DNA of 48,062 nucleotides from Paracoccaceae bacterium (lineage in GTDB: Bacteria; Pseudomonadota; Alphaproteobacteria; Rhodobacterales; Rhodobacteraceae): assembly GCA_026419405.1 (NCBI GenBank), contig JANZZL010000020.1, positions 1 to 48,062 of the forward strand, in the 5' to 3' direction. The notes under the pieces are model-generated. The model was not told the DNA's origin, did not search any database, and was given only the letters and a program-made list of their open reading frames with translations. Below, one piece after another: positions 17,651 through 25,476 of the stretch (positions are counted from its first letter, which is position 1; each line of letters starts with the position of its first letter). The position numbers and the translations under genes are program-made.

Positions 17651-17857
17651 ATGCTCAAGAAGAACGTCGGCGGCATCGACCGGGTGCTGCGCATCGTCGT
17701 CGGCCTCGCCCTCATCGCGGGCTTCTTCCTCAACACCGACGCGACCTACCGCTGGCTCTACCTGATCGGGATCGTGCCGCTTCTGACCGGGCTGCTCTCG
17801 ACCTGCCCGGTCTACTCGCTGCTCGGCATCTCGACCTGCCCGATGAAGCGGACCTGA
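17651..17857 (+). CDS. DUF2892 (YgaP-type) small membrane protein
   Basis: This 68-residue protein begins MLKKNVGGIDRVLRIVVG, the conserved opening of the DUF2892 family, followed by two hydrophobic segments (about 12-27 and 33-50) and the end TCPVYSLLGISTCP with two cysteines. It is likely an inner-membrane protein; the C-terminal half of E. coli YgaP has this fold, sometimes fused to a rhodanese. No rhodanese is fused or adjacent here. The ATG at 17651 has an AAAGGAGG ribosome site. It sits between mmsB and surE and is followed by a hairpin, so it may be monocistronic. Function unknown. Confidence 0.88.
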   Translation: MLKKNVGGIDRVLRIVVGLALIAGFFLNTDATYRWLYLIGIVPLLTGLLSTCPVYSLLGISTCPMKRT

Positions 17858-17858
17858 G

Positions 17859-17875
17859 CCGGCGGGCGCCGCCGG
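17859..17875 (+). terminator. Hairpin after the DUF2892 gene
   Basis: CCGGCGG (17859-17865) and CCGCCGG (17869-17875) form a perfect 7-bp stem with a 3-nt loop right after the stop codon. No T-run follows. The rest of the 255-bp gap to surE is very GC-rich, with a 17-nt direct repeat (17893-17909 and 17914-17930) and no visible gene. Confidence 0.45.
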
Positions 17876-18112
17876 AGGCAACCCCCCGGCCTGCCGCTCC
17901 GGGGACGGGACCCGCCGCTCCGGGGACGGGGCGCCCGGCGCTGCAACGCGCGGGCGCGCCGCACCGGCCGCGCCGACGCCCGACCGCGGCCGTCGCCCGC
18001 CGTCCGCGGTTCCGTGCGCGCCCGTGCCCGACGGGGCGCCGGCCCCGCCCCGACGCCTGCGCTTGCCGCCCCTGTCCCGCTCGGCTAGTCAGGGCCGCGA
18101 AGGGACGGGGCC

Positions 18113-18907
18113 ATGCGCATCCTGCTGACCAACGACGATGGCATCAACGCGCCGGGCCTGAAGGTGCTCGAGGCGATCGCGGCCGAGATCGCGGGCCCGG
18201 ACGGCGAGGTCTGGGTCGTCGCGCCGGCCTTCGAGCAGTCGGGCGTCGGGCACGCGATCTCCTACACCCACCCGACGATGATCGCCGAGCTCGGCCCCCG
18301 CCGCTTCGCGGCCGAGGGCTCTCCGGCCGATTGCGTGATGGCCGGACTCTACGACGTGATGCCCGACGCCCGGCCCGACCTCGTGCTCTCGGGGGTGAAC
18401 CGGGGCAACAACGCGGCCGAGAACGTGCTCTATTCCGGGACCATCGGCGGGGCGATGGAAGCCGCGCTCCAGGGCCTGCCGGCGATCGCGCTCAGCCAGT
18501 TCTACGGCCCCGGCAACCTCGCCCGCCCCGACCCGTTCGAGGCCGCCATCGCCCACGGGGCACGCGTGGTGCGGCTGTTGCTCGACCACGGCGCGTGGGA
18601 CGAGGACGACTACCGGCTGTTCTACAACGTCAACTTCCCGCCGACCGGCGCGGCCGGGGTCCGGGGCCTCAGGGTCGTGCGGCAGGGCTTCCGCCGCGGC
18701 ATCCGCTTTGCCGTCGAGCCGCACCTTTCGCCCTCGGGCCGGCGCTTCCTCTGGGTGCGCGGCGGCAAGCAGGACCTGCCCTCGGGCCCGGATACCGACG
18801 GCACCGCCAATCTCGAGGGCTACATCTCGGTCACGCCGATGCGCGCCGACCTCACCGCGCATGACGCGCTCGGGGCGCTCGCCCATCTCGAGGCCCGCTT
18901 CCGATGA
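18113..18907 (+). CDS. surE: 5'/3'-nucleotidase SurE
   Basis: SurE is a metal-dependent phosphatase acting on nucleoside 5'- and 3'-monophosphates and short polyphosphate in the cytoplasm. The 264-residue protein opens [16 protein letters not shown], where the paired Asp residues bind the metal. It contains [17 protein letters not shown] and the hallmark [25 protein letters not shown] region (split here by function: Asn/Gly loop and Thr). Pcm overlaps its stop (ATGA) and the NlpD-like gene follows, which is the classic surE-pcm-nlpD stress/stationary-phase cluster. The call is secure. Confidence 0.96.
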   Translation: MRILLTNDDGINAPGLKVLEAIAAEIAGPDGEVWVVAPAFEQSGVGHAISYTHPTMIAELGPRRFAAEGSPADCVMAGLYDVMPDARPDLVLSGVNRGNNAAENVLYSGTIGGAMEAALQGLPAIALSQFYGPGNLARPDPFEAAIAHGARVVRLLLDHGAWDEDDYRLFYNVNFPPTGAAGVRGLRVVRQGFRRGIRFAVEPHLSPSGRRFLWVRGGKQDLPSGPDTDGTANLEGYISVTPMRADLTAHDALGALAHLEARFR

Positions 18908-19563
18908 CCGGCGCACCCCAGGGCGAGGGCGATGCCGAGCGGAAGATGCGCTTCCTCTACGCGATCCGCTCGCATGGCGTGACCGACCGGCGCGTGCTCG
19001 AGGCGATGGAGGCCACCGACCGCGGCGCCTTCGTGAAGGGCATCTTCGCGGATCGCGCCTATGACGACGTGCCGCTGCCGATCGCCTGCGGCCAGACGAT
19101 CAGCCAGCCCTCGGTGGTGGGTCTGATGACGCAGGCGCTCGAGGTGGGCCCGCGCGACAAGGTGCTCGAGGTCGGCACGGGCTCGGGCTATCAGGCGGCG
19201 GTGCTGGCGCGGCTTGCCCGCCGCGTCTACACCGTGGACCGGTACCGCCGCCTCGTGCGCGAGGCCGAGGAGACGTTCCGCGCGCTGGGGCTTTCCAACA
19301 TCGTCGCCCGCACCGCCGACGGCTCGTTCGGCCTGCCCGAACAGGCGCCCTTCGACCGCATCATCGTGACCGCCGCCGCCGAGGATCCGCCGGGGCCGCT
19401 CTTGGCGCAGTTGCGCGAAGGCGGTATCATGGTCCTCCCGGTGGGTCAGTCCGACCATGTGCAGCGGCTGATCAAGGTCACCCGGACGCCCGGCGGGTAC
19501 GAGTACGAGGAACTTCGCGCGGTGCGCTTCGTGCCGCTGGTCGAAGGCCTCGCCCAGGACTGA
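18904..19563 (+). CDS. pcm: Protein-L-isoaspartate O-methyltransferase
   Basis: Pcm methylates L-isoaspartyl residues in aged proteins using SAM, starting their repair. The 219-residue enzyme shows the family-specific [20 protein letters not shown], the SAM-binding [16 protein letters not shown], and [20 protein letters not shown], followed by [10 protein letters not shown]. The ATG at 18904 overlaps the surE stop by 4 bp, so the two are coupled. The nlpD-like gene starts 50 bp after its stop. There is no signal peptide; the enzyme is cytoplasmic. Firm assignment. Confidence 0.96.
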   Translation: MTGAPQGEGDAERKMRFLYAIRSHGVTDRRVLEAMEATDRGAFVKGIFADRAYDDVPLPIACGQTISQPSVVGLMTQALEVGPRDKVLEVGTGSGYQAAVLARLARRVYTVDRYRRLVREAEETFRALGLSNIVARTADGSFGLPEQAPFDRIIVTAAAEDPPGPLLAQLREGGIMVLPVGQSDHVQRLIKVTRTPGGYEYEELRAVRFVPLVEGLAQD

Positions 19564-19613
19564 TGAGGCCCCGGCGACAAGGGGCCGCGCCGACGAGGAG
19601 AGAGAGCGAGCAG

Positions 19614-20873
19614 ATGGCAGCCGACGTCCGTGCGAAACCGGCCCTCCGCCTTGTTGCCGTGGCGGCGGGCTCGCTGGCCCTTGCCGCCTGCGACGAGAAC
19701 CGCAACATCGATTTCGACCTGCGGCGGGCGACGGGCGGCTTCCACACGGCCGACGCGGTGGAGCAGCCCGTGGCGCCGCGCCCGCAGGCCGATGCCCGCG
19801 GCGTCATCTCCTACCCCACCTACCAGGTGGCCGTCGCCCGGCGCGGCGACACCGTGGACAGCGTGGCCCAGCGGGTCGGCCTGCCGGTGGACGAGCTTGC
19901 CCGCTTCAACGGGCTCAGCCCCGGAATGAGCCTGCGCGACGGCGAGATCGTCGCCCTGCCCCGCCGGGTCAGCGAACCGGCCGGCGGCTTCGCCGGCGGC
20001 TCGGGCATTGCCTCGGCGCCCCTGCCCTCGGCGCCCGGCGGCCAGGTCGATGTGACGACGCTCGCCGGCTCGGCGATCGACCGCGCCTCGGCCGCCCGCC
20101 CCGGCGCCGCGACGCCCTCGGGCACGATCGCGCCGGCGCAGGGGTCGAACGAGCCGGTGCGCCATCAGGTGGTGCGCGGCGAGACCGCCTATTCCATCGC
20201 CCGGCTCTACGGCATCTCGGTCCGGGCGCTCGCCGACTGGAACGGGCTCGGACCCGACCTGAACGTGCGCGAGGGCTCCTACCTGATCATCCCGCAGGCG
20301 AGCGCACCCGCCCCCGCAGCCACCCCGACCGCGGCGGCGACACCGGCGCCGGTTCCGCCGACGACCTTGCCCGGGCAGGGCTCGCCGACACCGGTTCCGC
20401 CTTCCGCGGCCGAGCCCCTTCCGACCGAGGACGAGACGGGCGCGGTGCAGAACGCCCCGCCCTCCCCGAACCTCGAGGCGCAGCGCACCGCCGCCTCGAC
20501 GCGGGCGCGGCTCGCGATGCCGGTTTCGGGCTCGATCATCCGCGCCTACCAGAAGGGCCGGAACGAGGGGATCGACATCTCGGCCGCCGCGGGGTCGGAC
20601 GTGAAGGCGGCGGCCGACGGCACGGTGGCCGCCGTGACGCGCTCGACCGACAACGTCTCGATCGTGATCGTGCGCCACGACGGCGCGCCCTTCGGGCAGA
20701 GCGAGCCGATCCTGACGGTCTACGCCAACCTCGAGGGCATCGCGGTCGAGCGCGGGGCGCGGGTCTCCCGCGGCCAGACGCTCGGCAAGGTGCGCGCGGG
20801 CAACCCGGCCTTCATCCGCTTCGAGGTGCGGCGCGGCTTCGAGACGCTCGACCCCAGCCAGTTCCTCGACTAG
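19614..20873 (+). CDS. nlpD: NlpD-like lipoprotein: two LysM domains and a degenerate LytM (M23) domain
   Basis: This 419-residue envelope protein has a lipoprotein signal with lipobox LAAC and lipidated Cys26. Two LysM peptidoglycan-binding domains follow (~65-115 beginning YQVAVARRGDTVDSVA, and ~183-230 beginning HQVVRGETAYSIA), then a Pro/Ala linker and a LytM domain (~300-418). In the LytM domain the first zinc His is N317 (NEGID, with D321 kept), and the HxH motif reads F400-x-R402 (FIRFEV). It is therefore unlikely to be a peptidase. It matches the E. coli NlpD/EnvC class, which activates amidases during cell separation. The ATG at 19614 has an AGGAGAGAG ribosome site. Neighbours surE and pcm reproduce the enterobacterial order, but rpoS does not follow. 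Confidence 0.88.
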   Translation: MAADVRAKPALRLVAVAAGSLALAACDENRNIDFDLRRATGGFHTADAVEQPVAPRPQADARGVISYPTYQVAVARRGDTVDSVAQRVGLPVDELARFNGLSPGMSLRDGEIVALPRRVSEPAGGFAGGSGIASAPLPSAPGGQVDVTTLAGSAIDRASAARPGAATPSGTIAPAQGSNEPVRHQVVRGETAYSIARLYGISVRALADWNGLGPDLNVREGSYLIIPQASAPAPAATPTAAATPAPVPPTTLPGQGSPTPVPPSAAEPLPTEDETGAVQNAPPSPNLEAQRTAASTRARLAMPVSGSIIRAYQKGRNEGIDISAAAGSDVKAAADGTVAAVTRSTDNVSIVIVRHDGAPFGQSEPILTVYANLEGIAVERGARVSRGQTLGKVRAGNPAFIRFEVRRGFETLDPSQFLD

Positions 20874-20955
20874 CGCCACGGCCCGGGGGCGCGCTGAGCC
20901 CCGGCATCGCAGGGACGAGCCCCGTGCGGCACGGCCGGGGCGGGCCGAGCCCCGG

Positions 20956-21000
20956 CGCCGCAGGCCCGGCGCGGGGCGGCGCCGCGCCGGGCCTGCGGCG
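20956..21000. terminator. Bidirectional terminator-like 19-bp perfect inverted repeat
   Basis: Between the convergent nlpD-like and DUF815 genes, a 19-nt arm (20956-20974, CGCCGCAGGCCCGGCGCGG) is matched perfectly by its reverse complement at 20982-21000, with a 7-nt loop. The placement fits a shared bidirectional terminator. There are no T-runs on either side, so it may act by strong pausing or by protecting mRNA ends. The surrounding bases to 21032 hold no gene. Confidence 0.65.
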
Positions 21001-21032
21001 GCGGCCCGCCCCCGGGGGGAGCCGCCGGGCCT

Positions 21033-21884
21033 CTAGAGGCGCACGCCCCTCCGCCCGGCAAGGTCGGTGACATACTGCCAGGCGACGCGCCCCGAGCGCG
21101 CGCCGCGGGTCGCCGACCACTCGATGGCCTCGGCGCGCAGCTCCTCGTCGGAGATCGCGATCCCGAAGGCGTCGCAATAGCTGCGGATCATCGCCAGGAA
21201 CTCGTCCTGCCCGCAGGGATGGAAGCCGAGCCAGAGCCCGAAGCGGTCCGAGAGCGAGACCTTTTCCTCGACCGCTTCCGAGGGGTTGATGGCGGTCGAG
21301 CGCTCGTTCTCGATCATGTCGCGCGGCATCAGGTGCCGGCGGTTCGAGGTGGCATAGAACACCACGTTCGGCGGCCGGCCCTCCACCCCGCCGTCCAGCA
21401 CCGCCTTCAGCGCCTTGTAGTGCTGGTCGTCATGGCTGAAGGAGAGGTCGTCGCAGAACAGCACGAAGCGGTGCCCCGCCGCCGCCCGCAGATGCGCGAG
21501 CAGCCGGGCGATCGAGGCGAGGTCCTCGCGCGAGAGCTCCACGAGCTTGAGGTCGTGGCCCTGCCGGCGCACTTCGGCATGGACCGCCTTGACGAGCGAG
21601 GATTTCCCCATGCCCCGCGCGCCCCAGAGCAGCGCGTTGTTGGCCGGCAGGCCGCGGGCGAACTGGAGCGTGTTGGCCAGCAGCGTGTCCCGCGCCCGGT
21701 CGATGCCTAGGAGCAGCGGCAGCGCCACGCGGTTCACCTCGGCCACCGGGTCGAGCCGGTCGGGGTTGACGTGCCAGACGAAGGCCTCGGCCGTGGCGAA
21801 GTCGGGCGCCGCCGCCGGGGCCGGGGCAAGCCGCTCCAGCGCCGCGGCGATCCGCGCGAGCGCCTGCGCCGCGCCCCCGGTCAT
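21033..21884 (-). CDS. DUF815 family AAA+ ATPase
   Basis: This 283-residue protein is a DUF815 (PF05673) P-loop ATPase. It has Walker A GARGMGKSS, Walker B VLFCDDLSF, then YATSNRRHLMPRDM as sensor 1 and RFGLWLGFHPCGQDEFL, which is typical of the family. The biological role of DUF815 proteins is not established. The ATG at 21884 overlaps the tatC stop (ATGA), so it is translated with the Tat translocase genes. It has no signal or membrane segment, so it is cytosolic. Any role in Tat function is inference from coupling only. Confidence 0.88.
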   Translation of the reverse strand: MTGGAAQALARIAAALERLAPAPAAAPDFATAEAFVWHVNPDRLDPVAEVNRVALPLLLGIDRARDTLLANTLQFARGLPANNALLWGARGMGKSSLVKAVHAEVRRQGHDLKLVELSREDLASIARLLAHLRAAAGHRFVLFCDDLSFSHDDQHYKALKAVLDGGVEGRPPNVVFYATSNRRHLMPRDMIENERSTAINPSEAVEEKVSLSDRFGLWLGFHPCGQDEFLAMIRSYCDAFGIAISDEELRAEAIEWSATRGARSGRVAWQYVTDLAGRRGVRL

Positions 21885-22810
21885 GCCCTGGTCCCGGCCT
21901 CGTCGTCGGCCTGTTCGGCCTCGTCGTCGAACCACAGACCCTGGGCGCGCAGCTCGGCCTCGCGCTTCCGCTCGACCCAGCGCACCAGCCAGATCGAGAT
22001 CTCGTAGAGCCCGTAGACCGCGCTGAACAGGATGAGCTGGGTGATCACGTCGGGCGGGGTGACGATCGCGGCCAGGACGAGGATGCCGACGATCGCATAG
22101 CGGCGCACCGAGGCCAGCCCCTCGGCGCTGACCAGCCCCGCCTTGCCCATCAGCGTGAGCAGGACCGGCAGCTGGAAGCAGAGACCGAAGGCGATGATGA
22201 ACTTCAGCGTGATGTCGAGCGACTCGTTGACCTTGCCGAAGAAGGTGATCCGCACGCCCTCGGCCGTCTCGGGCACCGCAAGCGGCACGGTCTGCGCCGG
22301 CGTGTCGCCGACCACCCCGCTCAGCAGGTTGGCGAAGATCGAGCTCACGTCGGCGAAGCCGAGGAAGAACGCCATCGCCATCGGCGTCACCACGAACTGC
22401 GCGAAGGACGCGCCGAGGAAGAACATGAAGGGCGAGGCGATCAGGAACGGCAGGAAGGCGCGCTTCTCCGACCGGTAGAGCCCCGGCGCCACGAAGCGCC
22501 ACATCTGGTAGGAGATCACCGGGAAGGCCAGCGCGAAGCCGAAGACCATCGAGATGCGGAACAGGGTGAAGAGGTATTCCTGCGGCGAGGTGTACTGCAG
22601 CGTCGGCGAGGGGTCGCCGAGGTCGCGCAGCGACTGCTCGATCGGCCTGAGCAGGAACTGCAGGATCGGCTCGGCCACCGCGAAGGCGACCACGATGCCG
22701 ATGACGAAGGCGAGCACCGACCAGATGAGGCGGGTGCGCAGCTCGGCCAGGTGCTCGATCAGCGGGGCCGAGGTGTCGTCGATCTCGTCCTTGGCGTCGC
22801 GCGGGCTCAT
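21881..22810 (-). CDS. tatC: Sec-independent protein translocase subunit TatC
   Basis: TatC is the six-helix inner-membrane receptor that binds twin-arginine signal peptides and exports folded proteins. The 309-residue protein has the signature PLIEHLAELRTRLIWS, with the conserved Glu, near the N-terminus, SPQEYLFTLFRISM, and the PVISYQMWRFVAPGLY loop. Six hydrophobic stretches follow the family spacing. A ~50-residue loop between TM3 and TM4 (around 'SGVVGDTPAQTVPL') and an acidic C-terminal tail are slightly longer than in E. coli. The ATG overlaps the tatB stop by 4 bp and the stop overlaps the DUF815 gene by 4 bp. Confidence 0.96.
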   Translation of the reverse strand: MSPRDAKDEIDDTSAPLIEHLAELRTRLIWSVLAFVIGIVVAFAVAEPILQFLLRPIEQSLRDLGDPSPTLQYTSPQEYLFTLFRISMVFGFALAFPVISYQMWRFVAPGLYRSEKRAFLPFLIASPFMFFLGASFAQFVVTPMAMAFFLGFADVSSIFANLLSGVVGDTPAQTVPLAVPETAEGVRITFFGKVNESLDITLKFIIAFGLCFQLPVLLTLMGKAGLVSAEGLASVRRYAIVGILVLAAIVTPPDVITQLILFSAVYGLYEISIWLVRWVERKREAELRAQGLWFDDEAEQADDEAGTRA

Positions 22811-23397
22811 GGGGATTTCTTCTCAGCGGCCTTGCGTCGCGCCTTCGGCCGCGGCGGCGCCCCCACCTCGGCCTCCGCCTTGGCCCTTGGCTTGGCCTTC
22901 GCCGCGGTCCGGCCGCCGGCGGCCCGGCCGACCTTCGCCGCAGCCGGCTCCGGAACGGGCGCGGCCGCCGCAGCAGGCGCCGGAGCAGGCGCGGCCGCCG
23001 GCGCGGGCGCGGCGCTGGCCGCGGATTTCAGCGCCTCGGCCCGTGCCGCGCGTTCCTCGGCAAGCTTCGCCGTCTCGGGGCCGACGGCACGCGGCGCCGG
23101 CGGCGCGGCGGCGGGCTTCCTGAGCGGATCCCAGCTCTCGAACCGGCGCGCCGCCGCCTCGACCTTGTCGAGCCCCAGGCTCTTCTTCGAGAGCATCGCC
23201 TTCATGTCGGCCGAGGCCTCCTGCACGCCGCTCTCGCGCGCCGCCTCGTCCATGGCGCGCTGGAACTCGCGGCCCATCGCCCGCGCCTTCGCGGTGAAGC
23301 GGCCGAGCGCATTGAACAGGCGCGGCAGATCCTTCGGGCCGATCACGATCAGCGCCACGATGCCGATGACGAGCAGCTCGCTCCAGCCGATGTCCAT
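22807..23397 (-). CDS. tatB: Sec-independent translocase subunit TatB
   Basis: TatB works with TatC as the signal-peptide receptor. The 196-residue protein starts MDIGWSELLVIGIVALIVIGPKDLP, a single N-terminal membrane helix with the invariant Glu and the GPKDLP hinge that mark TatB, then an amphipathic helix. From about residue 95 the C-terminus is a long Ala/Pro/Lys-rich disordered tail, common in alphaproteobacterial TatB. It lies 30 bp downstream of tatA and overlaps tatC by 4 bp. Firm assignment. Confidence 0.95.
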   Translation of the reverse strand: MDIGWSELLVIGIVALIVIGPKDLPRLFNALGRFTAKARAMGREFQRAMDEAARESGVQEASADMKAMLSKKSLGLDKVEAAARRFESWDPLRKPAAAPPAPRAVGPETAKLAEERAARAEALKSAASAAPAPAAAPAPAPAAAAAPVPEPAAAKVGRAAGGRTAAKAKPRAKAEAEVGAPPRPKARRKAAEKKSP

Positions 23398-23427
23398 CGT
23401 TCAGACGCCCTCCGGGGGGCGGCGGCC

Positions 23428-23643
23428 TCAGACCTTGTCCTTCTGGGCTTCGGGCGTGATGTCGCGGGCGTTCTCGGCGGCGGCCTTCTCGATCTCCTCG
23501 GTGCCGTCCTTCACGCCCTTCTTGAAGGCGGTGATGCCCTTGCCGACCTCGCCCATCAGCGACGAGATCTTGCCGCGGCCGAACAGGACGAGCACGACGA
23601 TCGCGATCAGCAGAAGGCCGGGCAGGCCGATGTTGTTGAGCAT
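23428..23643 (-). CDS. tatA: Sec-independent translocase subunit TatA
   Basis: TatA forms the oligomeric pore component of the Tat system. The 71-residue protein has the short N-terminal membrane helix ([20 protein letters not shown]) with the FGRGK hinge, then the amphipathic helix [19 protein letters not shown] and an acidic tail. The ATG at 23643 follows GGGAGAAG as ribosome site. It leads the tatA-tatB-tatC-DUF815 operon and is divergent from the BLUF gene, with 223 bp between starts. Confidence 0.96.
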   Translation of the reverse strand: MLNNIGLPGLLLIAIVVLVLFGRGKISSLMGEVGKGITAFKKGVKDGTEEIEKAAAENARDITPEAQKDKV

Positions 23644-23701
23644 GGTCTTCTCCCTCCGCGCGCCGGGCACGGTCGCCCCGCCGCGCTGCGTGCAGGGCCT
23701 A

Positions 23702-23729
23702 CATTTATGACCTTGCGCGGGGACTTCAA
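23702..23729 (-). promoter_or_regulatory. Candidate tatA promoter
   Basis: Read on the minus strand, TTGAAG (23729-23724) and TAAATG (23707-23702) are separated by 16 bp, about 60 bp upstream of tatA. The match is partial but lies in the only AT-richer stretch of the tatA side of the divergent region. The BLUF side has no clear sigma-70 pair. Confidence 0.3.
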
Positions 23730-23866
23730 AGCCCTCACGCGGCCGCACCGGGAACTTTTTCGGGGCCCGGAGGCCGGCGGACGCCTGTCGAAAAAGCCAG
23801 CTTAAGGCGCGGTGCGGCACCGTGCATACATTCATATGCGCACGAGTGACGAGGTTTTGGTTAACG

Positions 23867-24295
23867 ATGTCAGTGAATTGGATCCTTTATCTCAGCCGGC
23901 CGACGACGACGCCCTGGCCCGCCACGGTGCTCGACATCGCGCGCGCCTGTGAACGCGCCAATCCGGCGGCCGGGCTGACCGGTGCGCTGCTGTTCTCGAA
24001 CGAGCTCTACCTGCAGTATCTGGAGGGCACGGGGCCGGCGCTCGAGGCGCTCTGGGCCCGGCTTGCGCGCGACGACCGGCACGAGATCGTCTGGCGGGCC
24101 ACCGGCATTGGCACCGGCCGGCGGCTGGGCTCCCTCGTCATGGGCTACCTCGACGCCGACCGCGAGGGCGCGCCGCTGCGCGACCACCCGCTGTGGCGGG
24201 CCCGGGCGGACTGGACCCCCGACCAGGCCGAGCCGCTGATCGCCCTGATGGTGGATCTGGCGCGCGACAAGTATCCCTCGAGCCTCGGCGGCTGA
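23867..24295 (+). CDS. BLUF-domain blue-light photoreceptor (stand-alone)
   Basis: This 142-residue protein is a short BLUF domain that would bind FAD and sense blue light, similar in size to BlrB of Rhodobacter. The key residues are present: Tyr8 (WILYLSR), Asn32 ([14 protein letters not shown]), Gln50 (LYLQYLEG) and Met92 (SLVMGY). The semi-conserved Trp two residues before that Met (Trp104 of AppA) is Leu90. No effector domain is fused; the last ~45 residues form the usual capping helices. The ATG at 23867 begins at the domain; an upstream in-frame ATG at 23822 adds 15 unrelated residues. It is divergent from tatA and ends 7 bp from the convergent ABC ATPase. Signalling must be by protein contact. 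Confidence 0.9.
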   Translation: MSVNWILYLSRPTTTPWPATVLDIARACERANPAAGLTGALLFSNELYLQYLEGTGPALEALWARLARDDRHEIVWRATGIGTGRRLGSLVMGYLDADREGAPLRDHPLWRARADWTPDQAEPLIALMVDLARDKYPSSLGG

Positions 24296-24302
24296 GCCGG
24301 GG

Positions 24303-25397
24303 CTATTCCGCGGCGGTGGCCACCGGGAAGACGAAGCAGCGGTCGCGCCGGATCGTCAGCCACATCGGCGTTCCGGGCCGCGGCAGGAACACCGCGGGCA
24401 CCGTGGCCTTCAGGATCGAGCCGTCGAAGTCCATGCGGAACTCGACGAGGCTCTCCTTGCCCATGAAGCGGGCGCGCTCGACCACGCCGCGCGCGGGCAC
24501 GCCCTCTTCCGGCGTCGGATTCGGGCCGCGCCCGCCCCGGTCGAAGTCGATCCGCAGGTGCTGGGGGCGGATGATGATCTCCACCTCCGCGCCGTCGGGC
24601 ACGCCGGGCGCGAGGAACTGGCCGAAGGGGGTCTCGGTCAGCGCCCCCTGCACCCGGCCGCGGATCACGTTCACGTCGGAGAAGAAGGCCGCCGCGAGCC
24701 GGTCCACCGGACGGTTGTAGATGTTGTAGGGCGCGCCCTGCTGCACGACCCGACCGGCCCGCATCAGCAGGATCACGTCGGCCATCCGCATCGCCTCGCC
24801 CGGCTCGTGCGTCACCAGAAGCACCGCCGTGCCCTCCTCCTTCAGAAGGTCGAGCGTGGCGTCGCGGATGCCGTCGCGCAGCCGCTCGTCGAGGCCCGAG
24901 AAGGGCTCGTCCATCAGCAGGATCCGCGGCCGCGGGGCCAGCGCGCGGGCGAGCGCGACGCGCTGCTGCTCGCCCCCCGAGAGCTCGTGCGGATACTTCG
25001 GCCCGAATCCCGGCAGGCTCACGCGCTCCAGGAGCTCGCCGGCGCGGCGGCGCCGCTCCTCGCGCGGGCCCGAGAGGCCGAAGGTGATGTTGCCCTCCAC
25101 CGTCAGGTGCGGGAACAGGGCGAAGTCCTGGAACATCAGCCCCACGGAGCGCGCCTCGGGCGGCAGGTGCACGCCCCTGCCCGAGACCTGCCGCCCCTCG
25201 ATGCGCACCTCGCCCGCGTCCTGCCGGTCCACCCCGGCGAGGATCCTCAGCGTGGTGGACTTGCCGCAGCCCGAAGGGCCGAGAAGGCAGGTGACCTCGC
25301 CCGGCATCAGCTCGAGCGACACGTCCTCCACCACCGCGCGGCCGCCGAACCGCCGGGTCAGCCGCTCGGCCTCAAGCCGGGGGATCTGCCGCTCCAC
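24303..25397 (-). CDS. ABC transporter ATP-binding protein (iron/polyamine/thiamine-type, orphan)
   Basis: This 364-residue ATPase resembles FbpC/PotA-type importers. It has Walker A LGPSGCGKST, Q-loop MFQDFALFPHLTV, signature LSGGEQQRVALARAL, Walker B ILLMDEP, switch His in LVTHEPGEAMRMAD, and a C-terminal TOBE-like regulatory domain (~250-364). The start is GTG at 25397 (MERQIPRLEAERL); no in-frame ATG is nearby. No permease or binding-protein gene is adjacent, so the partner must be elsewhere. It is convergent with the BLUF gene (7 bp apart) and upstream of nothing on its strand. Substrate cannot be set. Confidence 0.88.
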   Translation of the reverse strand: MERQIPRLEAERLTRRFGGRAVVEDVSLELMPGEVTCLLGPSGCGKSTTLRILAGVDRQDAGEVRIEGRQVSGRGVHLPPEARSVGLMFQDFALFPHLTVEGNITFGLSGPREERRRRAGELLERVSLPGFGPKYPHELSGGEQQRVALARALAPRPRILLMDEPFSGLDERLRDGIRDATLDLLKEEGTAVLLVTHEPGEAMRMADVILLMRAGRVVQQGAPYNIYNRPVDRLAAAFFSDVNVIRGRVQGALTETPFGQFLAPGVPDGAEVEIIIRPQHLRIDFDRGGRGPNPTPEEGVPARGVVERARFMGKESLVEFRMDFDGSILKATVPAVFLPRPGTPMWLTIRRDRCFVFPVATAAE

Positions 25398-25476
25398 GGG
25401 CCAGCGCCCTCCATTCCCGAGCGAAAGTCTAGGGTTCTGCGGGATTAGCAGCGAGCCCGCCGCGCTTCAAGATCGC

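Noticed and set aside
17893-17930. 17-nt direct repeat before surE
   Set aside because: Only two copies, 21 bp apart, in simple GC-rich sequence; no spacer array or mobile-element feature, so not CRISPR or an IS end.
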